Counted from the stretch's first letter, positions 1-9,778 are shown. The stretch is DNA of 28,393 nt from Planctomycetaceae bacterium (GCA_004556055.1 SFIW01000030.1:1-28393), one strand, 5' to 3'. The notes: generated by a model from the sequence alone, not told the origin. Made by a program: numbers and translations.

Positions 1-1395
1 TTCATCGTCGTCGTCGGACGCGTCGTCGTCGACGTTGAGAGAGACTTCGCCGAGGGGAACGTCTTCTGGCGCTTCGAGGTACGGTTTCGGGGCGTCGACG
101 GGATGGAGCGCGACTTCGCGGGGTTCGCGATGCGTCGATTCGTCAGAGAGGAGCACGCGCCCATCTCCGAGAGGCTCGGCGTCTTCTTCGTCGTCGGCGT
201 TTTGCGACGCGACGTTATCCGGCGCGTTCGCGGAGAGCGCGGCGTCAACCTGCTCGCCGAGCGTCTCTTCGTCGAGCGCGTCTTGCGGCGCGGAGAGAGG
301 GAGTTGAGCGTTAGCGTCGGCGGCGGGCGGCGCGATTTCGTCAAACGCAGGAGGAAGAATCGGCGTCTCTTCTGGGGTCGACGTCTCGTCGAATTCTGGG
401 GCCTCGTCCCGCGCCGGTTCTTCGTCGGGAGTCGACGTTTCGTTACGCGTCGGCGTCGCGGCTAGAGTCGCCTTATCTTCTTGCGGAAAAGGAGTTTCGG
501 AAAGGACGTTATGATCGTCGGTTGGGGAGGGTAGAGGGGCGTCGACGACGATCGCGGGGGGCGCGGGTTCCCATGGGGCTTCTTGCGCGAGAGGCGCGTC
601 GGGAAGCTCGGGAGCTTCGACATGTTCGGAAAAGTTGTCCGCGACGTCGTTGGCGACGGTTGAGGAGAAGGCGTCGTCGGTCGGCGCGGGGGGCTCGTAC
701 TCCCGCTGGGCGTCGTCGTCGGTTTCGACGCGCTGAGCGGGCGCGGAAGGCGCGTCAGCGATTACGGATTGAGTCGGAGTCGCAACGGGTTCGGCGTCGA
801 CGGTTTGCGCGGGCGTCGCGTCGGGCAGCTCGGGGGCTTCGACGCTCGTTTGACTCCACGCGCGTCTCAGCTCTTCGAAGGCGTCGGTTTCGTCGTCGGG
901 GCATTTTTCGCGGAGCGCTTCGGGACGGGCGTGAAGAAAATCAAAGCGCCAGCTGTAGACGTTATGCTGGAGATCGTAGCGACTCCAGAGGTCGTTGAGG
1001 GAATGTGAAACGCTTGCGTTGTCTCGTCCGTCGGTGGCGAAGAGGAACCAGACTTCAGAGGGTTGTTCTTCGTAAGACTTATTGGAGAAGTCTTCGCCAA
1101 GCGCGTCGACGGCGTCGCAAAACGCGTCGCAGAGCGCCGTGCGTCCTTGAGGGCGATATAGCGCGTCGAGGCGCTCGAAGTCGAGCGAGGCGGGGTCGGC
1201 GTCGCGCACGACGCGTTCGAGACGGTCGGAGAAGAAGAAGACGTCGATTCGCGTCGCGCCGCGTCGTCCCGACTCCGTCTCTTCGCGGCGCGCGTTCACG
1301 AACTCTCGGAGCGCTCCAAGAACCGCTTCGCGACGTTCGCGCATCGATTGCGACGCGTCCAAAAGGGCGCATACGTGCAGATAACCCTGTCTCAT
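1..1395 (-). CDS. VWA-domain protein with long acidic, proline-rich tail (partial, runs off left edge)
   Basis: The frame is open for 465 codons from an ATG at 1395 to the window edge with no stop, so the C-terminus is missing. The first ~125 residues look like a von Willebrand A domain. They carry the MIDAS pattern D13-A-S15-Q-S17, a Thr at about 86 (GRTALCDA) and an Asp at about 122 (FLFATDGRDN), so the metal site appears complete. After about residue 180 the protein is low-complexity, rich in Glu, Asp, Pro and Ala, with an imperfect internal repeat (VEAPELPDA appears twice). An AAAGGAG Shine-Dalgarno sits 7 nt before the ATG. There is no signal peptide or membrane segment in the visible part, so it is probably cytoplasmic. 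It lies 57 bp downstream of hrpA and may be co-transcribed. VWA domains usually bind partner proteins; the target here is unknown. Confidence 0.8.
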   Translation of the reverse strand, partial: MRQGYLHVCALLDASQSMRERREAVLGALREFVNARREETESGRRGATRIDVFFFSDRLERVVRDADPASLDFERLDALYRPQGRTALCDAFCDAVDALGEDFSNKSYEEQPSEVWFLFATDGRDNASVSHSLNDLWSRYDLQHNVYSWRFDFLHARPEALREKCPDDETDAFEELRRAWSQTSVEAPELPDATPAQTVDAEPVATPTQSVIADAPSAPAQRVETDDDAQREYEPPAPTDDAFSSTVANDVADNFSEHVEAPELPDAPLAQEAPWEPAPPAIVVDAPLPSPTDDHNVLSETPFPQEDKATLAATPTRNETSTPDEEPARDEAPEFDETSTPEETPILPPAFDEIAPPAADANAQLPLSAPQDALDEETLGEQVDAALSANAPDNVASQNADDEEDAEPLGDGRVLLSDESTHREPREVALHPVDAPKPYLEAPEDVPLGEVSLNVDDDASDDDDE

Positions 1396-1424
1396 CTTTC
1401 CACTCCTTTGTCGACATGATAGGC

Positions 1425-1445
1425 GGCGACGCGAATTAACGCGCC
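1425..1445 (-). repeat. 21-nt imperfect hairpin motif, copy 1 (after hrpA)
   Basis: On the minus strand, just past the hrpA stop, the sequence reads GGCGCGTTA, then ATT, then CGCGTCGCC. The same motif with only the central three bases changed is found after erpA at 13711-13731. The ends GGCG and CGCC can pair. It could act as a 3' end structure, but there is no U-tract, and chance similarity in CG-rich DNA is possible. Confidence 0.3.
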
Positions 1446-1452
1446 GCGTCTC

Positions 1453-4400
1453 TTACCGTAAAACTTTTTCCCAAATCTTTTCGAGGCGCGTCGGCGAAAC
1501 TTTGATCGCCGTCCCCAACTTCTGCGCGAAGAGGGAGACGCGATACTCTTCGAGCGCCCACCGGAAATTTTCGAGCTCACCGTCAACGATTCCCGCTGTC
1601 TCCGCGTCCGCCGCCGCTGATTCGTAACGATCCCAATAGTCGCGAAGTTCCGACGTAAACTGACGATCCGTTCGCGCGCCCCCGTTGAAGAACTTTTCGA
1701 AACGCGCCTGAATTGCCTTAAAATACCTCGGATATTCCTTCAACCAGTTTCGCGGCGTCGTTAGGTAGAAGCGCGGCGCGAGGAGACGATCGAGCTGCTC
1801 CTGCGCGTCCGCCGCCGCGTAATCCGCCGGACCGCGACGATTCTTCTCGATCGCGAGTCGCGCTTCGTGATACGACGTGAAGAAGCGCGTCGTCCAGCCC
1901 GTAAGTTCCTGAACCGCGAGACCGATATTTTCACGACCCGCCTTCGCCGCGCGGTTGTACTCGCCCTCGTTTCGAGGGGGATTCGCCGGATCGAGGTTGA
2001 GCGCCCACATGCCGATCACTTCCGCGAGGCTCCGATCGAAGTCGAAGCCGGGGATCGACTGCGCGAAGACGCGGAGGCGTTCCGCGCCGGGAAGCCATCG
2101 CGCTTGCGTCTTCAAGTCGCGCATATTCGAGATCGTGAAGAGACGCGCGATTCCAAGCGCCGTGTGTCTGAGCGCGACGTCCTTCGAGTCGAAGAGACGA
2201 AGCGCGACTGTCTTCTCAAGATCCCCCGAGGGGGAGAATTCCGCCGGGAGAAAGCGAGGATCGCAAACCGCCGGAAACGCCGTCGCCGCGAGCCCGCCCC
2301 TCTTGAGAGGAACGCTCTCCTTCAGTTCGCCAAAGTCCCATTTTTCGAGGCCGTCGCGATTCCACTTCGGATCGTTCGCCGAGCCGATCGAACGGTTCAT
2401 TTCGACCCCGAGCTCTTTGCGAAGATCGTCCGGGCGTCGTCCTTCTGCGAGAACCTTCCCCCTTTCGTCGACGACGCGAACGTTGAAGCGCAGTTCGAGC
2501 GGCACCCGATCCATATCGAAATCGTCCGCCGAGACCGCGCGTCCTGAGCGTCTACAGGCCTCCCGCGCCACGATCTCTTCGAGCTCTCCTTCTCCGTAAT
2601 TGAGCGTCTTGACGATCTCGCGCGCCGTGTCGGGAATCGGCACGAGATCGCGACGAATCTCCTTCGGAAGCGTGCGAAGGAGAGCTTCGACGCGCTGTTC
2701 TACGAGACCCGGCACGAGCCACCCGATACGACGCGAGTCAAGTTGACGCAGCCCTTCAAGAGGCGCGACGATCGACACGCCGTCGTCCTCGCCGCCGGGG
2801 TTGAAGCGATACTCGAGCGGGAAACGCGTCTGGTCGTCGAGCGCAAGTTCGTCCGGAAAACTCGCGATCGTTTGTTCGTCGAGGTCGTCCGCCGCGCAGA
2901 AGTCCGTGAGCGTCGCAAAAAGGCGCCGACGTTCTTCCGGCGTCGCTTTCTTATGCCATTGCTTGAGCGTTACGGAGTCGTAGACCGTCTCTGGAATTCG
3001 CGCGTCGTAAAAATCGTAAATCGCGTCGTACGCCTTCATGAAATCGTACTTGCGCAACTTGTCGCCAAGGCGCTTCGCTTCTTCTTCTACCTGACCGTTG
3101 TGCTCGAAGAACGGCAACGCGCAGTCAAATTCTCGATTCACGAGCGCCCCGTAGATGAAGAGTTCGCGCGAACGCTTCGGATCAAGCGGACCGTAATTGA
3201 TTCGCCGTCGCGGTATGATCGTCAGACCGTACAGCGTCGCGCGTTCATACGCGTGAACGTACCCTGTTTCTCGGTTCCAGAAGGGGTCTTTGCGCGTCCG
3301 TTTAAGGAGTCGTCCTCCGATCTCTTCAATCCAGTTCGGATCGATCTTCGCGACCGTATGGAGATACGCGCGCGTCGTCTCAAGGCGTTCCGCACCCACG
3401 ACCCACTGCGGCTTCTTCTTGAGTCCGGAGCCGGGCCAAATCACGAATTTTCCCGAGTTCGTCGCGCTATATTCCGCGCCGACCTCCGATTTCTGCGCGA
3501 TTCCGTAAAGGAGCCCCGTCAAAATCGACCGGTGAATCGCCGCGTAATCGTCGCGACGCGGCCCCAGGCGCATATCGAGCCCGCGCAGCATTTGCAGAAG
3601 CTGCACGTAAACGTCCGACCATTCGCGCATACGGTTATACGAAAGGAAATTTTCGCGACACGCTTTGCGCAGTTGACTCTTGCTGAGCTTCTCTTTGAGT
3701 CCCTGCCAGAAATCCCAAAGCTTGAGGAAGGAGAGGAAGTCGGAGTTTTCGTCCTGGAAGGGGGCGTGTTTGAGATCCGCCGCCTCCTGTTTTTCGCGCG
3801 GGCGTTCGCGCGGATCTTGGATTTCGAGCGCCGCGGCGATCGGGAGCGTCTCGCGAAGCGCTCCTTCTTCGTTCGCCGCGAGGATGATGCGGCCAATTCG
3901 CGGGTCGACGGGAAGTTTGCTCAACGTGCGTCCGACGTCGGTGAGTTCGCGGTTTTCGTCGATCGCGCCGAGCTCAAAGAGGGTGCGGTATCCGTCTTCG
4001 ATCGCGGCGCGGCGCGGAGGATCGATGAAGGGGAAGCGTTCCACGTCGCCGAGACGGAGCGCTTTCGTTTGCAAAATGATCGACGCGAGGTTCGTTCGCT
4101 GGATTTCCGGCGTCGTGTACCGCGCGCGCGAAAGGTAGTCTCGCTCGCTATAAAGCCTTGCGCAGACGCCGGGCCCGACGCGTCCGCAACGCCCCGCGCG
4201 TTGATCCGCGCTCGCTTGCGAGATCGATTCGATCGGAAGACGTTGAGTCATCGACCGCGAAGAATACCGACTGATTCGCGCAGTCCCCGTGTCGACGACG
4301 TACGTGATTCCCGGCACTGTCAAGGACGATTCCGCGACGTTCGTCGCCACGACGATCTTGCGACCCGACGTCTTGCCGAAAATCTTTTGCTGTTCCTCCG

Positions 4401-5535
4401 AAGGAAGACGCGCGTAGAGGGGAAGGATCTCCGCCGGACGTCCGCCGGGGATCGAAACCCTTTTGAGGAGCTTTGCCGTCTCGAAAATATCGCGTTCCGT
4501 CGGCATGAAGACGAGCATATCTCCGGGCCCCTTTCGCGCGAGTTCCTGGATCGTTTCGACGAGCGTCGTTTCAAACGCGTCTTCGTCGTCGAGCTCCTTG
4601 ATTCGCGTCGCTCCCGACGCTTCCGCCTCTTCCAAACGCCGCGCTTTGAGTTCGTCCACCGGGCGATAGATTATGTCGATCGGGTACGTTCGCCCCGAGA
4701 CGGTCACGATCGGCGCGGGGCCTTTCGGTCCGGCGAAGTGTTCGGCGAAGCGTTCCGCGTCGATCGTCGCGGAGGTGACGATCACCTTGAGATCGCGGCG
4801 ACGTCGCAACGTGCGGCGAAGAATTCCGAGGAGGAAATCGATATTGAGGGAGCGTTCGTGCGCTTCGTCGATGATGATGACTTCATACGCGTTGAAAAAG
4901 CGATCCGTTTGCGTCTCCGCGAGGAGGATACCGTCCGTCATGAGTTTGACGAAGGTACGGTCGGAGGTTTCGTCGGTAAAACGAATTTTGAAGCCGACCT
5001 TGTCGCCGACGGAGGTTCCGAGCTCTTCCGCGACGCGCTGAGCGATCGACCGCGCAGCGATACGACGCGGCTGCGTGTGCCCGATGAGCCCGCGCGCGCC
5101 GAGTCCGAGTTCGAGGCACAGCTTCGGAAGTTGCGTCGACTTGCCGCTCCCCGTTTCGCCGCAGACGACGACTACCTGATTTTCCGCGATGAGTTTTTTT
5201 ATTTCTTCGCGACGTTCGCACACGGGCAGGGTCTCGTCGTAAGTTAGACGCGGGGTCTCGCGTCGGCGTTTTTCGACTTCTTCGACGGATTTTTCGATCG
5301 CGCGCGTCGCGTCGTTTAATTTCTTCTCCCAGTCTTCGAAGGAGACGGGCTCCGCGCCGGGCGTGTCATGGCGCTTGGCGTTCTCTTGGGCGAGACGCTC
5401 GAATTCGCGTTCTAGTTTGTCGAGGGTGCGACGCAGCGCTTCGTAGTCGCGGGTACGCGCTTTCGACAATTTGCGGCGCGCGTTGCGGATCGAGTTTTGC
5501 GAGGGAACAAATCTTCTAGTCGAGTCGGACTTCAT
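1453..5535 (-). CDS. hrpA: ATP-dependent DEAH-box RNA helicase HrpA
   Basis: HrpA is a large SF2 DEAH/RHA RNA helicase acting in bacterial RNA and ribosome metabolism. Visible motifs are Walker A GETGSGKST (about 126-134), motif Ia TQPRR, motif II DEAH (about 223-226), motif III SAT (about 255-257) and motif VI QRAGRCGR. After these come the helicase-associated region and a long C-terminal extension of the DUF3418/HrpA type. The length of 1360 residues is close to the ~1300 of Escherichia coli HrpA. The frame extends 49 codons further upstream, but that stretch is basic, unlike the family and overlaps the 3' end of proA, so I take the ATG at 5535. No good Shine-Dalgarno precedes it. The N-terminal ~100 residues are charged and probably helical. 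It lies 80 bp downstream of proA. Confidence 0.95.
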   Translation of the reverse strand: MKSDSTRRFVPSQNSIRNARRKLSKARTRDYEALRRTLDKLEREFERLAQENAKRHDTPGAEPVSFEDWEKKLNDATRAIEKSVEEVEKRRRETPRLTYDETLPVCERREEIKKLIAENQVVVVCGETGSGKSTQLPKLCLELGLGARGLIGHTQPRRIAARSIAQRVAEELGTSVGDKVGFKIRFTDETSDRTFVKLMTDGILLAETQTDRFFNAYEVIIIDEAHERSLNIDFLLGILRRTLRRRRDLKVIVTSATIDAERFAEHFAGPKGPAPIVTVSGRTYPIDIIYRPVDELKARRLEEAEASGATRIKELDDEDAFETTLVETIQELARKGPGDMLVFMPTERDIFETAKLLKRVSIPGGRPAEILPLYARLPSEEQQKIFGKTSGRKIVVATNVAESSLTVPGITYVVDTGTARISRYSSRSMTQRLPIESISQASADQRAGRCGRVGPGVCARLYSERDYLSRARYTTPEIQRTNLASIILQTKALRLGDVERFPFIDPPRRAAIEDGYRTLFELGAIDENRELTDVGRTLSKLPVDPRIGRIILAANEEGALRETLPIAAALEIQDPRERPREKQEAADLKHAPFQDENSDFLSFLKLWDFWQGLKEKLSKSQLRKACRENFLSYNRMREWSDVYVQLLQMLRGLDMRLGPRRDDYAAIHRSILTGLLYGIAQKSEVGAEYSATNSGKFVIWPGSGLKKKPQWVVGAERLETTRAYLHTVAKIDPNWIEEIGGRLLKRTRKDPFWNRETGYVHAYERATLYGLTIIPRRRINYGPLDPKRSRELFIYGALVNREFDCALPFFEHNGQVEEEAKRLGDKLRKYDFMKAYDAIYDFYDARIPETVYDSVTLKQWHKKATPEERRRLFATLTDFCAADDLDEQTIASFPDELALDDQTRFPLEYRFNPGGEDDGVSIVAPLEGLRQLDSRRIGWLVPGLVEQRVEALLRTLPKEIRRDLVPIPDTAREIVKTLNYGEGELEEIVAREACRRSGRAVSADDFDMDRVPLELRFNVRVVDERGKVLAEGRRPDDLRKELGVEMNRSIGSANDPKWNRDGLEKWDFGELKESVPLKRGGLAATAFPAVCDPRFLPAEFSPSGDLEKTVALRLFDSKDVALRHTALGIARLFTISNMRDLKTQARWLPGAERLRVFAQSIPGFDFDRSLAEVIGMWALNLDPANPPRNEGEYNRAAKAGRENIGLAVQELTGWTTRFFTSYHEARLAIEKNRRGPADYAAADAQEQLDRLLAPRFYLTTPRNWLKEYPRYFKAIQARFEKFFNGGARTDRQFTSELRDYWDRYESAAADAETAGIVDGELENFRWALEEYRVSLFAQKLGTAIKVSPTRLEKIWEKVLR

Positions 5536-5615
5536 GATTGATGGAATCAGGCGTGTTAAGGTAATATACAACGGCGCGACGTCGTTCGCGGCGCCGCGCC
5601 TAAGGGTGACGTTTC

Positions 5616-6887
5616 TTATTCGCGGATCGCGCCGTCCCCGATCACTACATACTTGTAACTGGTCAGTTCGTTGACTCCGCACGGACCGCGCACGTGGAAC
5701 TTGTCCGTGCTGATACCGATTTCGGCGCCAAGACCGAACTGGCCCCCGTCGTGAAGACGCGTGCTGGCGTTCACCATGACCGCCGCGGAGTCGATCGACG
5801 CCGTGAACCGGCGCGCGGCGTTGAGGTCGCGCGTCAAAATCGTTTCCGTATGGCCGGAACTATGTTCGTTAATATGCTCGATCGCTTCTTCGATCGAATC
5901 GACGACCTTGACGGAGATGATCGCAGCGAGATATTCCGTGAAGAAATCTTCGTCCGTCGCTCTCTTCACGTCGACGCCGGGCCCCGCGAGCGCGAGAGTC
6001 GCTTCGTCCCCGCGAATTTCGCAACCTCCCTTCGCGAGCGCGCCGAGAAGACGCGGAAGCGCGACGGGGGCGATCTGCGCGTGTACGACGAGAGATTCCG
6101 CCGTGTTGCACGTCCCAAGACGCTGAAGTTTCGAGTTCAAAAGAACCTTTTCCGCAACGTCGAGGTCCGCGTCCGCGTCGACATAAACGTGGCAGTTCCC
6201 CGCGAAATGCTTGATAACGGGCATTCGCGCCTCTTCCGTCACGCGCTTGATGAGGGAATATCCCCCGCGCGGAATCGCCACGTCGACGTATTCGGGAAGG
6301 TGAAGGAATTCGTCGACCGCGTTGCGATCGGTCGTGCTCAGGAGCTGCGCGGCGTCGACGGGTAGTCCCGTTTCACGCGCGGCGACCGCGAGGAGCTCGC
6401 CGAGCGCCATATTCGAATGGATCGCTTCTTTTCCGCCGCGCAAGATGACGGCGTTGCCGCTTTTGACGCAGATCGCCGCCGCGTCGGTCGTCACGTTCGG
6501 ACGCGACTCGTAGGTGAAGAAGACGACGCCCAGGGGCGCGCGAACTTTGCGCACTTCAAAGCCTTGAGGACGCGTCGCCGAACTTATGACCGACCCGATC
6601 GGATCGGGAAAGGTCGCGATTTCGCGCAGCGCTTGCGCCATTCCCGCGAGGGTTTTGTTCGAGAGGGTTAGGCGGTCGATCATCGCCGCGGAGAGTCCCG
6701 CCGCGCGTCCCGCTTCAAGATCGAGCGCGTTCGCTTTCAAAAGATCCGACTCGCGCTCTTGAAGAAGATCCGCGACGCGACGCAGCCAAGCGTTCTTGAC
6801 CGAACCGGGCGTCGACGCAAGCTCGCGCGACGCTTTCTTCGCGCGACGCGCAACGTCGAGACAGTATTCGCTTAAATTAAATGTCAT
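5616..6887 (-). CDS. proA: Glutamate-5-semialdehyde dehydrogenase (gamma-glutamyl phosphate reductase)
   Basis: ProA reduces gamma-glutamyl phosphate to glutamate-5-semialdehyde with NADPH, the second step of proline synthesis, in the cytoplasm. The 423 residues match the family's usual length. The catalytic Cys is C260 in QRLGTCNTAESL. Other family blocks are FTYESRPNVT, KSGNAVILRGGKEA, IPRGGYSLI and the C-terminal GPCGVNELTSYKY. The start at 6887 gives the normal N-terminus. It lies 33 bp downstream of rdgB in the same direction, so the two are probably co-transcribed. No proB (glutamate 5-kinase) is in the window, so the pathway partner must lie elsewhere. Confidence 0.97.
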   Translation of the reverse strand: MTFNLSEYCLDVARRAKKASRELASTPGSVKNAWLRRVADLLQERESDLLKANALDLEAGRAAGLSAAMIDRLTLSNKTLAGMAQALREIATFPDPIGSVISSATRPQGFEVRKVRAPLGVVFFTYESRPNVTTDAAAICVKSGNAVILRGGKEAIHSNMALGELLAVAARETGLPVDAAQLLSTTDRNAVDEFLHLPEYVDVAIPRGGYSLIKRVTEEARMPVIKHFAGNCHVYVDADADLDVAEKVLLNSKLQRLGTCNTAESLVVHAQIAPVALPRLLGALAKGGCEIRGDEATLALAGPGVDVKRATDEDFFTEYLAAIISVKVVDSIEEAIEHINEHSSGHTETILTRDLNAARRFTASIDSAAVMVNASTRLHDGGQFGLGAEIGISTDKFHVRGPCGVNELTSYKYVVIGDGAIRE

Positions 6888-6920
6888 GGGTTTCTCTATG
6901 TTGAGTAAAGGGAGACGTCG

Positions 6921-7574
6921 TCAATCGACTTGACGTTCGCGCAAGGGGAGAACGCCTTGCGCCGCGAGGGCGCAGAGCGTCGGGACAAGGCGGCGCGTCG
7001 CCCGCGCACGGTGACTGATCGCGCTCTTGAGCGCCGGAGACAAATCCCCGAACGTCTGATGATATTCCACTACTTCGAAAAGAGGATCGTAACCGAATCC
7101 GTTTGAACCGCTCTCCGCGAAGAGAATTCGACCGCGGCAATATTCTTCGCACTCGAAGACGATCTCGCCGCGCGGATCCGAAAGAACCATATGACACGCG
7201 TAATGCGCCCCGCGTTTTTCGAGAGGAACTCCCTCGAGTTCGCGCAGAAGCTTCGCGTTGTTGAGCTTGTCGTCCGGGTGTTCCGCGTTTGCGAAACGCG
7301 CCGAGAAGACGCCGGGACGACCGTCGAGATAATCGACGCAGATTCCCGAGTCTTCCGCAAGGGTCCATTCTCCAAGGTGTTTCGCCTGTTCGATCGCTTT
7401 CTTGCGCGCGTTTTCGCCGAAGGTCGCGCCGTCTTCTTCCACTTCGATCGCGTTGGGAATCTCCGCAAGAGTCGTTAATACGACTCCCGACGGGGCCGCG
7501 ATGCGCGTCGCTTCGATCCCCTTGTTCTTGTTCCCCGTGCCGAAAACGACGTACGGTACGCGTTCTATCGTCAT
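6921..7574 (-). CDS. rdgB: Non-canonical purine NTP pyrophosphatase (XTP/dITP diphosphatase)
   Basis: This HAM1/RdgB family enzyme hydrolyses dITP, XTP and ITP to the monophosphates and keeps deaminated purines out of DNA and RNA. The 217 residues carry the family motifs: the N-terminal FGTGNKNK (T13, N15, K18), the EDSG block (74-77), GVFSARF, SGSNGFGYDPLF with FGYDPLF at 160-166, and SHRARA from 187. The start at 7574 is preceded by AAGGGG at a good distance. A strong terminator for the upstream S46 gene lies just before it, so rdgB probably starts its own transcription unit and carries proA with it. I do not see a clear promoter in the short gap. Confidence 0.95.
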   Translation of the reverse strand: MTIERVPYVVFGTGNKNKGIEATRIAAPSGVVLTTLAEIPNAIEVEEDGATFGENARKKAIEQAKHLGEWTLAEDSGICVDYLDGRPGVFSARFANAEHPDDKLNNAKLLRELEGVPLEKRGAHYACHMVLSDPRGEIVFECEEYCRGRILFAESGSNGFGYDPLFEVVEYHQTFGDLSPALKSAISHRARATRRLVPTLCALAAQGVLPLRERQVD

Positions 7575-7591
7575 ATTTTCCCCTTCTTTTG

Positions 7592-7638
7592 AATTAAAAA
7601 AGAGAAAGAACCGCGCGGCAAGCGTTGCGCGCGGCTCT
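7592..7638 (-). terminator. Intrinsic terminator of the S46 peptidase gene
   Basis: Read on the minus strand, arms AGAGCCGCGCG and CGCGCGGTTCT pair over 11 bp with one G-U, around a 10-nt loop. They are followed by a T-rich run (TTCTCTTTTTT). It begins about 14 nt after the stop codon of the S46 gene and lies before the start of rdgB. Confidence 0.85.
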
Positions 7639-7651
7639 TCTTACGGTTGGT

Positions 7652-9778
7652 TTACTTGCCAAGTTCGTCCGCGAGCGCGGGGGCGTTGTAGATCGAGCGA
7701 ACCGCTTCGCGAATACCGGTTGAGTGAACGAGAACGGCGCGCGCCTGTTCGTCGTCGAAGACGAAGTTCAGGACGAGGGATTGGATATTGCCGTCGAAGA
7801 TCAGTCCGACGACTTCGCCGTCTTTATTCACGCAGGGGCTTCCGGAGTTGCCGCCGATGATGTCGTTATTCGTGACGAAATTGAGAGGAGCGTCGAGAGG
7901 GGCGCGACCCTCTTTCTCGGCGTCGACCCACGACTGCGCGAGATCGAAGGGATCCGCGAAATTATGTTCGCGCGCGTGATCAAGCGCGCCCTGAACGTAC
8001 GTCTCGAAGGGGCGTTCCGTTCCGTCGTCCTCTTTGTAGCCGCCGACGCGTCCGTAGGTCAAGCGGAGCGTGAAGGTCGCGTCGGGATAGATCGTGTCGC
8101 GATAGACGGCGAAGCGAATCTTCGCGATCTTCGCGTACGCCTGACGACGCGGCTCCGCGACGTTCGTCGCGTAAACGTCGCGAAGATCTGACGCGAGAGG
8201 TTCGACCGCCAGCGCCAACTCGATCGCGGGGTCGCCGCAAGAGCGAAGGGCGTCGACGCCGCCGTCGAGGAGCGTCTTGAGGTATTCCGCGTCGCCGAGC
8301 TTCGAGTCGCGCACGATCTGAACGGCGCGTTCGCGAGGAGAGACGCCGCCGTAGATCGCGCCGAGCGTGTTCCACGGAATGACGACGTCGCCGAGTACGC
8401 GTCCGTTTTCGGTCGGCTTCGCGAGTTCGAGGAGCATGGAGAGCCCGTCGGCGAGCTTGAGCGTTTCGATATCGGAATCTTCGCGTTTAAGGGGTTCGAC
8501 GAGTTCCTTGCGACGTTCTTCGAGAGACGCGCCTTGGTACGCGGCGGAGCGTTCTTCTTCCGGCTTCGCGCTTTCGATCGCGTAACGCACGATTCCGCGC
8601 GCGCGCGTTACGAGACCGATCGAGTACGCTTCGTTCGCTTCGAGGAGATCGTAAGCGACGTAATAGCGGCTCCAGTAGTTCATCGTTTCCTCGATCGCGC
8701 GCCACGGATCGTCCTTTTCGAAATCGACGAGACCTTGTTCGGACGCGAGTCTGCGCAGTTCCTTTTCCGCTTCGACTTTACGACCGAGAAGTTCCGGCGT
8801 TTGGAGCCCGAGGAGGATCCCGCCGCGATTCTTGCGCGAGTTCTGGATCCGGAAGAGATCCGTCGCGATGCGGCGCTGGTTTTCGGCGTTATAGGAGGCG
8901 AAGGTTTGGTAGAGGACTTCGCGGCGACGATATTTGCTCATCATGTGAGGATAATAGACGTCGCGCTGGAATCCGAGATCCGCGACCGTGTCGAAACGGT
9001 TTGTGCGCGCGGGGTGACCGGCGACGAGGACGAACTCGCCGTCCTGGGCGCCCTTGTCGCTCCAGCGGAGGAAGTGTTCGGGCTTGTAGGGCTGGTCGTT
9101 CTCATACGCGCGGAAGAAGGTCACGTCGAGATTGTAACGAGGGTAGCAGAAGTTGTCGGGGTCGCCGCCGAAGAAGCCGACGCTTTCTTCGGGGGTGAAG
9201 ACGAGGCGAACGTCCGTGAATTCTTTGTAGCAGTAGAGGTGATACTGTCCCCCTTGATACATCGTAACGACGTCGCAACGGAGTCCCTTTTCCTCTTTAG
9301 CTTTGCGTTCGATCTCTTTGATCGCTGCGGCGCGAGCCTGTTCCGCTTCCTTATTAGTCGCGCAGTCGCGGGTCGACGCTTCGACTTCTTCCGTAACGTC
9401 GACGATTTCTTGGAGCGCGATGAGTTTCAGACCGGGGCATTTCAGCTCTTCCTCGCGCGTCGCCGCGTAGAAGCCGTCGCGCACGAGGTCGCGCTCTTTC
9501 GTCGAGAGGCTCGCGACCGTCGAAAGCCCGACGTGATGGTTCGTCATGATGAGACCGTCGGAGGAGACGAAAGACGCGCTTCCTGAGTTCGCAAACTTTA
9601 GGCAAGATTTCTGGAGGTTCGTGAGGAATTCCGGCGTCACGTCGACTCCGTATTGCTCTTGCATCTGTTTGACGGGGGGATTGCTGAAGAGCCACATCCC
9701 TTCGTCGGCTATAGCGGCGGCGCTTGCCGCAAAGAACGCGCACGCGCATGACGCCGCGTATTTAATCCATCGATTCAT
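7652..9778 (-). CDS. Secreted S46-family serine peptidase (DPP7/DPP11-like dipeptidyl peptidase)
   Basis: S46 peptidases release dipeptides from the N-terminus of peptides outside the cytoplasm and are known from Bacteroidetes, Xanthomonads and other bacteria. The ORF of 708 residues starts with a signal peptide (MNRWIKYAASCAC..., likely cut after AIA, before DEG). The S46 block EGMWLFSNPP follows directly. The triad is visible: His about 82 in TNHHVG, Asp about 218 in the segment GGDPDNFCYPRYNLD, and Ser about 645 in GGNSGSP. The family length is about 700. I take the ATG at 9778, preceded by GGAAGG, rather than an upstream TTG at 9796. The specificity segment near the C-terminus (DGNIQSLVLNFVF) does not match the pattern I know for DPP7 or DPP11, so I leave its P1 preference open. 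Confidence 0.93.
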   Translation of the reverse strand: MNRWIKYAASCACAFFAASAAAIADEGMWLFSNPPVKQMQEQYGVDVTPEFLTNLQKSCLKFANSGSASFVSSDGLIMTNHHVGLSTVASLSTKERDLVRDGFYAATREEELKCPGLKLIALQEIVDVTEEVEASTRDCATNKEAEQARAAAIKEIERKAKEEKGLRCDVVTMYQGGQYHLYCYKEFTDVRLVFTPEESVGFFGGDPDNFCYPRYNLDVTFFRAYENDQPYKPEHFLRWSDKGAQDGEFVLVAGHPARTNRFDTVADLGFQRDVYYPHMMSKYRRREVLYQTFASYNAENQRRIATDLFRIQNSRKNRGGILLGLQTPELLGRKVEAEKELRRLASEQGLVDFEKDDPWRAIEETMNYWSRYYVAYDLLEANEAYSIGLVTRARGIVRYAIESAKPEEERSAAYQGASLEERRKELVEPLKREDSDIETLKLADGLSMLLELAKPTENGRVLGDVVIPWNTLGAIYGGVSPRERAVQIVRDSKLGDAEYLKTLLDGGVDALRSCGDPAIELALAVEPLASDLRDVYATNVAEPRRQAYAKIAKIRFAVYRDTIYPDATFTLRLTYGRVGGYKEDDGTERPFETYVQGALDHAREHNFADPFDLAQSWVDAEKEGRAPLDAPLNFVTNNDIIGGNSGSPCVNKDGEVVGLIFDGNIQSLVLNFVFDDEQARAVLVHSTGIREAVRSIYNAPALADELGK

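Noticed and set aside
2743..5247. 834-codon ORF on the plus strand opposite hrpA
   Set aside because: It is a shadow frame: hrpA shows full helicase motifs on the minus strand, and the opposite frame stays open because of GTC/GAC and CGC-rich codon use. Its translation is Arg/Phe/Val/Glu-rich with no domain.
8534..9586. 350-codon plus-strand ORF opposite the S46 peptidase
   Set aside because: Same compositional shadow effect; the S46 catalytic motifs are on the minus strand.
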